Under the pieces are notes generated by a model that had not been told where the DNA came from, made no database searches, and saw only the letters and a program-made list of their open reading frames with translations. Source: an uncultured Collinsella sp. (lineage in GTDB: Bacteria; Actinomycetota; Coriobacteriia; Coriobacteriales; Coriobacteriaceae). From it: 10,762 bases of DNA. The stretch lies in NCBI GenBank assembly GCA_900550965.1, contig URUC01000068.1, positions 1-10,762 of the forward strand, read 5' to 3'. Position numbers and translations under genes: made by a program. Every line of letters begins with the position of its first letter. Within the stretch, counting starts at the first letter, position 1. Below are positions 5,466 through 10,762 of this stretch, piece by piece.

Positions 5466-6707
5466 TTAGAGGTCCTCGCGCCAGAAGGGCATGCTCATGC
5501 AGCGCGGGCCGCCACGGCCGCGGGAGAGCTCGGCGGAGGGCACGACGAGAAGGTCCAGGCCCTCCTTGTACAGCACGTCGTTGGTGACGGTGTTGCGGGC
5601 GTAGACGCAGATCTTGCCGGGCTCGACGCACAGGGTGTTGGAGCCGTCGTTCCACTGCTCGCGGGAGGCCGCGATCGGGTCGCCGCCGCCGCAGGGGATC
5701 AGCTTGACCTGGTCGACGCCGGTGGCGTCCTCCAGGACGTGCTCGAGGGTGTCCTCGATCAGGCGGATGTTCACGTCGCCCGGGTTCTTGCCGGCGGTCA
5801 GCTCGTAGACGCGCAGGGTGCCCATGATGGCGGGGTGGATCGTGAACTTATCGACGTCGATCTGAGTGAAGACCGTGTCGAGGTGCATGAAGGCGCGCGA
5901 GACGGGGATGTCGAAGGCCAGGATGCGCTCGACCTTGGAGTCGGAGTTCCAGAAGATGTTCTGGGCCATGACGTCGATCGCGGCGGCCTGGGTGCGCTGG
6001 GAGATGCCGACGGCGAGGGTCTTCTCGTTGATGTTCAGCACGTCGCCGCCCTCGGTGTGGAACTGGCAGTCGCGGCGGAAGTACAGGGAGACGTCCTTGT
6101 AGTCGGGGTGGTACTTGAAGACGTACTTGCCGTACAGGGTCTCGCGGTTGCGGGTGACCGAGTACATGCGGTTGAGGTTGACGCCCTCGCCGACGACCGC
6201 GAACGGGTCGCGGGTGAAGTAGAGGTTGGGCATCGGGTCGATGATCAGGTCGGACTCGGACTCGGAGTTGACCAGGGAGTCGAGGGTCGTGGACGCCGTG
6301 AGGGGCATGTCGATCTCGGCCTTGGTCATGCCGGCCATGGTCTTCTTGACGAACTCGAGGTTGTCCTCGATGGAGTCCAGCTTCTCGCGGACGATCTGCG
6401 GCATCTGCTGGCCGCGGATGCCCGCCTCGGCGATGTACTGGTCGGTGAACTCGGCGCGGGCGCCGGGGACCTGGTCGAACACCTCTGCGACGAGGTTCTC
6501 GAGGTAGAGCACCTCCACGCCCTGGTCCCTCAGGATCTGGGCGAAGGTGTCGTGCTCCTGCTGCGCGACCTCAAGGAACGGGACGTCGTCGAACAGGAGT
6601 CGCTCGAGCTCGTCGGGCGGCAGGTTGAGGAGCTCGTCGCCGGGACGGTGCAGGCAGACCTTCCTGAGCTTGCCGATCTCGGAAGGCACGTGCAGACCTT
6701 TCGTCAT
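5466..6707 (-). CDS. arcA: Arginine deiminase
   Basis: A 413-residue cytosolic enzyme that hydrolyses L-arginine to citrulline and ammonia, the first step of the arginine deiminase pathway and a common acid-protection and energy route in anaerobes. The guanidino-modifying fold is shown by FTRDPF (164-169, Asp167), HTEGGD (217-222, Glu219), MHLDTVF (His275, Asp277) and the C-terminal GRGGPRCMSMPF with nucleophile Cys403. The full catalytic set is present and the length is typical. The N-terminus (VPSEIGKLRKVCLHRPG) aligns with known arginine deiminases, fixing the ATG at 6707. AGGAGG is only 2 bases before it; an upstream AAAGG at 9 bases may be the working site. It is first in the arc cluster. 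Codon choice is more GC-extreme (GTC/GTG, GCG, AGG) than in arcB and arcD, hinting at a different origin. Confidence 0.95.
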   Translation of the reverse strand: MTKGLHVPSEIGKLRKVCLHRPGDELLNLPPDELERLLFDDVPFLEVAQQEHDTFAQILRDQGVEVLYLENLVAEVFDQVPGARAEFTDQYIAEAGIRGQQMPQIVREKLDSIEDNLEFVKKTMAGMTKAEIDMPLTASTTLDSLVNSESESDLIIDPMPNLYFTRDPFAVVGEGVNLNRMYSVTRNRETLYGKYVFKYHPDYKDVSLYFRRDCQFHTEGGDVLNINEKTLAVGISQRTQAAAIDVMAQNIFWNSDSKVERILAFDIPVSRAFMHLDTVFTQIDVDKFTIHPAIMGTLRVYELTAGKNPGDVNIRLIEDTLEHVLEDATGVDQVKLIPCGGGDPIAASREQWNDGSNTLCVEPGKICVYARNTVTNDVLYKEGLDLLVVPSAELSRGRGGPRCMSMPFWREDL

Positions 6708-6723
6708 GGCCTCCTACCTTTCT

Positions 6724-6772
6724 TTCGGGCCTTTCGGCCGAATCTCTCAGCACCCTTCCGTAACGGGTGCTG
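6724..6772 (-). promoter_or_regulatory. Two-hairpin arcA leader
   Basis: In the minus-strand transcript an 8-bp stem (CAGCACCC 6748-6755 with GGGTGCTG 6765-6772) comes first. A second stem follows (6724-6731 with 6736-6742, one bulge) capped by a GAAA-type tetraloop, and then the AAAGG/AGGAGG ribosome binding region. Together they fill nearly the whole predicted leader. They could stabilise the mRNA or control access to the ribosome site. I do not recognise a known riboswitch class. Confidence 0.5.
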
Positions 6773-6788
6773 CTTGCTGACAGCTCTA

Positions 6789-6817
6789 GTTATATCCAAA
6801 TTCCAACCGCAATTCCA
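6789..6817 (-). promoter_or_regulatory. Candidate arcA promoter
   Basis: On the minus strand TATAAC (6789-6794) is preceded by TGGAAT (6812-6817) at 17-base spacing. The -10 matches 5 of 6 and the -35 only 3 of 6. The predicted transcript start near 6782 falls just before the first leader hairpin. The weak -35 would fit an activator-dependent promoter, which is an inference. Confidence 0.4.
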
Positions 6818-6973
6818 CCTCGCCCCCGAACGGTCAACAAAGTTCGATGAACGGTATATCGAATATGATTCTCCCATAATGCACTTCGGCGTTCTAAAGT
6901 AGCTTTTCTAAGGTAAATGCTCTTTTTTCTTAAAAATCATTCGCAATTACAACTCCAATCTTTCGATTAAGAA

Positions 6974-7003
6974 TTGCATATCTAAAACGGTTTTATGTAT
7001 ATA
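6974..7003 (+). promoter_or_regulatory. Possible ppk promoter with palindrome in its spacer
   Basis: TTGCAT (6974-6979) and TATATA (6998-7003) are 18 bases apart, with TATAAA two bases further on. The perfect palindrome TAAAAC-G-GTTTTA (6983-6995) lies in the spacer, a position typical of a repressor operator. The -35 match is poor, and a start here would give a long leader of about 250 bases. Confidence 0.25.
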
Positions 7004-7128
7004 AATGACGCTTGTTCGTGTTTCTGTCTGTATTCGATGATATTCAGCTACCTATCATTCTTATTCACACATACTCACCAGTTGAGTGAGGATATAGACC
7101 GTTTTTCACAACGCGAAGGGCGTCAGCT

Positions 7129-7191
7129 CTATGGCTTGTCAGCGTAAGAAGTAGGTAAAGATACCGTTCACGCGATACGTCCGTGCCATAG
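7129..7191 (+). promoter_or_regulatory. Foldable ppk leader element
   Basis: CTATGGC (7129-7135) pairs with GCCATAG (7185-7191). Nested inside, GCGT (7142-7145) pairs with ACGC (7170-7173), and GGTA (7154-7157) with TACC (7162-7165) around an AAGA loop. The nesting lies 68 bases before the ppk start. A shorter GTCCCC-CAC-GGGGAC hairpin (7233-7247) follows, ending 11 bases before the ATG. These may form a regulatory 5' leader, but pairings this short can arise by chance. Confidence 0.35.
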
Positions 7192-7258
7192 GCCGACTAA
7201 ATTGAGACAATAGTGAATAGTGTTAGGCAACCGTCCCCCACGGGGACTGAACGGACAG

Positions 7259-9712
7259 ATGCATATGCCGAGCAAAATCGAAAAAAAGCAAGCCGCTGCA
7301 AAGCTGCGTAAGCCGCCGCGCGACTTCTCGTACACGCAGAACCGAGAGCTCAGCTGGCTGCGCTTTGACAACCGTGTGCTTGACGAAGCCTTCGACGAGA
7401 CCGTTCCGCTGTTCGAGCGGCTAAAGTTCGTGTCGATTTTCGAGTCTAACCTCGATGAGTTTCTCATGGTGCGCGTGGGCGGCCTGTCCGATCTGGCAGA
7501 GCTCAAAAAACAGCCTGTCGACAACAAGAGCAATATGACCGCCTCCGAACAAGTCGATGCTGTCATGGCCGAAATGCCCGGGCTCCTTACCCGATGGGAG
7601 TCCATCTTTAAGAGCATCGAGGGCAAGCTCGACACCCTGGGCGTTCACCGCGCCCGCATCGATTCGCTTACGCCCGAGGAGCGCACCTTTGTAACCCGTT
7701 ACTTCCAGGCCTACGTGTCGCCGGTCATCTCACCGCTGGTGATTGACCCGCGCCACCCCTTCCCCAACCTGCGCAACGGCGCACTCTACCTGGCCTGCGG
7801 CCTGGACGGCGTCACCGACGAGGAGAGTCTGCTGGGCCTTATCGAGATTCCCACCTCGATGAACCGCGTGGTCGAGATCCCCTCGCCCACCGGCACCTAC
7901 TCCTACATCTTGCTCGAGGACGTCATCCTCGCCTGCCTGGACAGCTGCTTTGGCTCCTATAAGCCACTCGACCGCGCGCTCATCCGCGTCACCCGCAACG
8001 CCGACATCGACCCGGACGGCGAGGGCGTCGAGGAGGAAGAGGATTACCGTCAGCACATGAAGCGCATCCTCAAGAAACGCTTGCGCCTGCAGCCGGTGGT
8101 GCTTGCCGTCTCCGGTTCGCTCGAGAAGGCGACGCTCAAGACCATCCGCAAAGCGCTCGAGCTTTCGCGCCGCTCGGTTTTTACCTGCGATATCCCACTC
8201 GACCTGGGCTATGTCTTTGGCATTGAGGGCAAGATTCCCGAGCACCTGCGCAACGAGCTGCTCTTTACGCCGTTTAAGCCGCAGCCCAACCCCACCATCG
8301 ATATGACCCGCTCCATCCGCGAGCAGGTACTTCAGCACGACAAGCTGCTCTTTTATCCCTATGAGGCCATGAACCCCTTCCTGGATCTGGTGCACGAGGC
8401 CGCCTACGACCCCGAGTGCATCTCACTGCGCATCACGCTCTACCGCGTGGCCAAGCAGAGCCGCCTGTGCGAGTCACTGATCGATGCCGCCGAGAACGGC
8501 AAAGAGGTCACGGTGCTCATGGAGCTCCGCGCGCGCTTTGACGAGCAGAACAACATCGAGTGGGCCGAGCGTCTGGAAGAGGCAGGCTGCACCGTCATCT
8601 ACGGCTCCGAGGGCTTTAAGTGCCACTCCAAGATCTGCCAGCTCACCTATCGCGAGGGCATGGCGCTAACGCGCCTGACGCTGCTGGGCACCGGCAACTT
8701 TAACGAGAAGACGGCCAAACTCTACAGCGACTTTATGCTCATGACCGCTCACCCCGGCATCGGCGAGGACGCCAACCTGTTCTTCCGCAACCTGTCGCTG
8801 GGCAACCTGCGCGGCGATTACCGCTTCCTGGGTGTGGCGCCCGTCGGACTGAAACCGCTCATCATGCGCGGGCTTGACCGCGAGATCCAGCGCGCCCTCG
8901 CCGGCGAGCCCGCCCGCGTGTTCTTTAAACTCAACTCGCTCACCGACCGCGAGGTCATCGACAAGATCGCCGAGGCATCGTGCGCAGGAGTCCGCGTGGA
9001 CATGATCATCCGCGGCATCTCATGCCTCAAGCCCGGCGTTCCGGGCAAGACCGAGAACGTGCATGTCCGTTCTATCGTCGGACGCTTTTTGGAGCATGCG
9101 CGCGTTTACGCCTTTGGCGTGGACTCGGACATGATCTATCTGAGCTCGGCCGACATGATGACGCGCAACACCGAGCACCGCGTGGAGATCGCCTTCCCCG
9201 TGCTCGACCCCACCTGCCGCGCCCTGGTGCACGAATACATGAGTATGCAGCTGCGCGACAACGTAAAGGCCCGCAGCCTCACGAGCGACGGCACCTGGGT
9301 CCCCGTGGAGCGCGCAGAGGGTGAGAAGCCCTTTAACTCGCAGGAGTTCCTGTTGGAGCGCGCTTATCGCAACGCCGAGGCCGCAGCCGCAACCCCGGAA
9401 CCCACCGCCAAGGCAAAACCGGAATCCGCACCTGCTCTGGACCCCAAGCCCGAGCCACAGCCGGCAGCCCCTAAGGTACAGAAGGTCCAGGCGACCGTCA
9501 TCGAGCCCGACCTGGAGCCCGAGCCCGAGCCCGAGCCTGCACCCCAGCCTCAGCCGCAGACCGCCAAGCCCACACCCCAGGCAAGCGCCCGCCGCGAGAA
9601 ACCCGCCGGCAAGACCAAGGCCATCGAGCGCCATCGCCCCAGCCGCGTGCGCATGGGCCTGGGCCTAATCGGCTTAGGCCTTAAGACGCTCATTACCGGC
9701 AAGACGAAATAG
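7259..9712 (+). CDS. ppk: Polyphosphate kinase 1 with extended C-terminal tail
   Basis: An 817-residue PPK1 that reversibly polymerises the gamma-phosphate of ATP into inorganic polyphosphate, longer than the roughly 700 residues usual for the family. The N-domain opens with FSYTQNRELSWLRFDNRV (24-41). The phospho-accepting histidine is His456 in GFKCHSK and the second catalytic histidine is His613 in FLEHARV. Their 157-residue separation equals that between His435 and His592 of the E. coli enzyme. TGNFNEKTAK (478-487) is also conserved. From about 707 the protein becomes a Pro/Glu/Gln/Ala-rich linker, then a basic stretch (RREKPAGKTK) and a Gly/Leu-rich end (RMGLGLIGLGLKTLITGKTK). ATG 7259 has a weak GGA nearby. 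ATG 7265 is equally possible; a GTG at 7220 lacks a ribosome site. It is transcribed alone, ending in a strong terminator. Confidence 0.93.
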   Translation: MHMPSKIEKKQAAAKLRKPPRDFSYTQNRELSWLRFDNRVLDEAFDETVPLFERLKFVSIFESNLDEFLMVRVGGLSDLAELKKQPVDNKSNMTASEQVDAVMAEMPGLLTRWESIFKSIEGKLDTLGVHRARIDSLTPEERTFVTRYFQAYVSPVISPLVIDPRHPFPNLRNGALYLACGLDGVTDEESLLGLIEIPTSMNRVVEIPSPTGTYSYILLEDVILACLDSCFGSYKPLDRALIRVTRNADIDPDGEGVEEEEDYRQHMKRILKKRLRLQPVVLAVSGSLEKATLKTIRKALELSRRSVFTCDIPLDLGYVFGIEGKIPEHLRNELLFTPFKPQPNPTIDMTRSIREQVLQHDKLLFYPYEAMNPFLDLVHEAAYDPECISLRITLYRVAKQSRLCESLIDAAENGKEVTVLMELRARFDEQNNIEWAERLEEAGCTVIYGSEGFKCHSKICQLTYREGMALTRLTLLGTGNFNEKTAKLYSDFMLMTAHPGIGEDANLFFRNLSLGNLRGDYRFLGVAPVGLKPLIMRGLDREIQRALAGEPARVFFKLNSLTDREVIDKIAEASCAGVRVDMIIRGISCLKPGVPGKTENVHVRSIVGRFLEHARVYAFGVDSDMIYLSSADMMTRNTEHRVEIAFPVLDPTCRALVHEYMSMQLRDNVKARSLTSDGTWVPVERAEGEKPFNSQEFLLERAYRNAEAAAATPEPTAKAKPESAPALDPKPEPQPAAPKVQKVQATVIEPDLEPEPEPEPAPQPQPQTAKPTPQASARREKPAGKTKAIERHRPSRVRMGLGLIGLGLKTLITGKTK
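9515..9538 (+). repeat. Hexanucleotide tandem repeat in ppk
   Basis: Three exact GAGCCC units plus a fourth, GAGCCT, encode Glu-Pro dipeptides within the tail linker. It remains in frame whatever the copy number, so it could vary in length by slippage without breaking the gene. Confidence 0.7.
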
Positions 9713-9723
9713 ACGTTTGTAGA

Positions 9724-9766
9724 AGCGCCCCGTATTTGAGGAATGCCTCAGATACGGGGCGCTTTT
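9724..9766 (+). terminator. Strong Rho-independent terminator after ppk
   Basis: An 18-bp stem (9724-9741 with 9746-9763, one G-U wobble) has an AATG tetraloop and is followed by TTTT (9763-9766). It begins 12 bases past the ppk stop. It separates ppk from the methyltransferase gene. Confidence 0.9.
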
Positions 9767-9769
9767 CCC

Positions 9770-9778
9770 TGCTACCAT
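9770..9778 (+). promoter_or_regulatory. Possible extended -10 box of the methyltransferase gene
   Basis: TGCTACCAT has the TGn extension before a TACCAT hexamer, 36 bases before the ATG at 9814 and directly after the ppk terminator, where a promoter is needed. The -35 position falls in the terminator stem and does not match the consensus. Confidence 0.3.
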
Positions 9779-9813
9779 GGTTGCGGACAACAACGCGAAT
9801 GACAGGCAGGAAT

Positions 9814-10762
9814 ATGAAGCTCACCATAGAATCGATGACGTATGGCGCCGATGGTCTGGCGCATGCCGACAACGGCAAGGCCGTATTTGTGCAGGGCGCC
9901 GTGGCGGGCGACACCGTCGAGGCCGAGATCGTGCAGGACGGCAAATCGTTTATGCGCGCCCGCGCCACCGAGATTCTGGAGCCGAGCCCCGATCGAATTC
10001 AGCCTCCCTGCCCCTTCGTGGGCATCTGCGGTGGCTGCTCGTGGGGCAACCTCTCACGCACCGCTCAGCTTGCCGCCAAGGAGCAAAACCTGCGCTCTAC
10101 GCTCGAGCGCATCGGCAAGTTCACCCCTGAGCAAGTCGACGAGCTGGTGCAGCCCATCCGCCACACCAAGGACGATTGGGGCTACCGCAATAAAATTGAG
10201 CTCGAACCGACCGTCGTTAACGGCCGCGTTCGTCTTGGCATGCACGGCGTCGATCCCAGCAAGATCGTGACCGTCGATTCGTGCCCGCTGTTCGATAAGC
10301 GTTTTCCCAAGGCGCTCAAGTCAGTCGTCGGCGCGCTCAACTATCTGAGCGGCAGCCACGACCTGGATCTGGAACGCGTGGGCATTCGCGCCTCGCGTCG
10401 CACCAAGGCACTCGAGGTCGCGCTCTGGACGCCCACGGGGTCGTTTCCGCGCTCGCAGGTCTCGCGCGTGCTGGCAGACGCCGCACACCCCACGAGCGTA
10501 GTGCGCGTTATGAGCAAGGGCGAGAAGAAAGCCCGCCGCGTCTCCAAGGTGGAGATGCTCGCCGGCGAGGGCTCCTGGACCGAGAACATCGCCGACGGCC
10601 AGATGCGCCTTTCGGCCCCGTCGTTTTTCCAGGTCAACACCAAGGGTGCCGAGATTTTAATCGAGCTTGTCATGGAGGCACTCGACCCCCAGGAAGACGA
10701 ACTTGCCGGAGATCTGTATTGCGGCGCTGGAACCTTTACCCTGCCGCTCGCCCGCCGCTGCG
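9814..10762 (+). CDS. rlmD: 23S rRNA (uracil-5-)-methyltransferase, RlmD/TrmA family (3' truncated by window)
   Basis: The first 316 residues of a SAM-dependent RNA uracil-C5 methyltransferase; the rest lies past the right edge. An N-terminal TRAM-like RNA-binding domain (1-55) is followed by a 4Fe-4S cysteine set, Cys66, Cys72, Cys75 (C-x5-C-x2-C) and Cys157, as in RumA/RlmD. YRNK is at 124-127 and FFQVN at 281-285. The SAM-binding motif DLYCGAGTF starts at 300. The catalytic cysteine and the final motifs are off the window. AGGCAGG (9804-9810) ends 3 bases before the ATG, with AGG at 7 bases. Whether it modifies 23S rRNA (RlmD, RlmCD) or tRNA (TrmA) is not decided here. The Fe-S cluster and TRAM domain favour the rRNA enzymes. 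Confidence 0.88.
   Translation, partial: MKLTIESMTYGADGLAHADNGKAVFVQGAVAGDTVEAEIVQDGKSFMRARATEILEPSPDRIQPPCPFVGICGGCSWGNLSRTAQLAAKEQNLRSTLERIGKFTPEQVDELVQPIRHTKDDWGYRNKIELEPTVVNGRVRLGMHGVDPSKIVTVDSCPLFDKRFPKALKSVVGALNYLSGSHDLDLERVGIRASRRTKALEVALWTPTGSFPRSQVSRVLADAAHPTSVVRVMSKGEKKARRVSKVEMLAGEGSWTENIADGQMRLSAPSFFQVNTKGAEILIELVMEALDPQEDELAGDLYCGAGTFTLPLARRC

Larger units (their letters stand above)
6708..7258. other. AT-rich divergent regulatory region between arcA and ppk
   Basis: There is no gene in these 551 bases, and composition shifts visibly to AT-rich from about 6785 to 7110. It contains the arcA leader and promoter candidates (6724-6817), a T-rich run (6921-6930), the palindrome TAAAACGGTTTTA (6983-6995) and ACTCA-CCAGT-TGAGT (7074-7088). 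It also contains the ppk leader structures (7129-7247). GAATATGATTC (6861-6871) resembles half of an ArgR-type box, but the spacing between half-sites is one base short. I cannot assign a specific regulator. Confidence 0.6.

Noticed and set aside
6843..6871. Possible ArgR or FNR operator in the arcA upstream region (GAATATGATTC and nearby half-sites)
   Set aside because: The half-site spacing is one base short of ARG boxes, and no TTGAT-N4-ATCAA FNR site is present. It is too weak to list as a site.
4359..6902. An uninterrupted 847-codon plus-strand open frame across arcB, the gap and arcA
   Set aside because: It is antisense to two genes with complete catalytic motifs that lie in the same reading phase. 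It results from their avoidance of TTA, CTA and TCA codons, and its product is a monotonous Val/Leu/Asp/Gly-rich string with no family resemblance.
7122..7143. GTCAGC direct repeat upstream of ppk, considered as a Pho box
   Set aside because: The copies are 16 bases apart rather than the 11 of PhoB or PhoP boxes, and the hexamer does not match their consensus.

Overview
The window looks like chromosomal sequence from a high-GC anaerobic actinobacterium, most likely a gut coriobacterium of the Collinsella type. This is inferred from the arginine deiminase genes with a YfcC-type transporter, the DUF1846 protein, a long-tailed PPK1 and the strong G/C third-position bias. I could not run a taxonomic search. 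No rRNA, tRNA, CRISPR array, transposase or phage gene was seen.

Layout. Positions 1-131 are a left-edge intergenic stretch that ends in a minus-strand terminator. It is followed by a small winged-helix protein gene (132-470, minus) and a DUF1846/UPF0371 gene (727-2208, minus) with its own TATAAT box and terminator. Positions 2209-2738 carry no convincing gene. Instead they hold at least six successive inverted repeats, including a near-perfect 26-bp-arm hairpin and a nested three-stem element flanked by CAGCG direct repeats.

A minus-strand arginine deiminase cluster follows, in transcription order arcA (5466-6707), arcB (4365-5360) and arcD (2739-4217). Arginine is imported in exchange for ornithine by ArcD, deiminated to citrulline by ArcA, and split by ArcB into ornithine and carbamoyl phosphate. 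The carbamate kinase ArcC, which would recover the ATP, is not in this window. A hairpin or terminator lies in every gap of the cluster, and arcA has visibly different codon choice from arcB and arcD.

Positions 6708-7258 form an AT-rich divergent regulatory region between arcA and ppk. It has a two-hairpin arcA leader, a palindrome within a possible promoter spacer, and a foldable ppk leader. On the plus strand, ppk (7259-9712) encodes polyphosphate kinase 1 with an unusual C-terminal tail rich in Pro and Glu, then basic, then Gly/Leu-rich. It ends in a strong 18-bp terminator. The window closes inside a TRAM/Fe-S 23S rRNA uracil-5-methyltransferase gene (9814 to the right edge). The proteins are mostly familiar families. 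The most unusual content is the hairpin-rich intergenic DNA, the missing arcC, the compositional oddity of arcA and the PPK tail.
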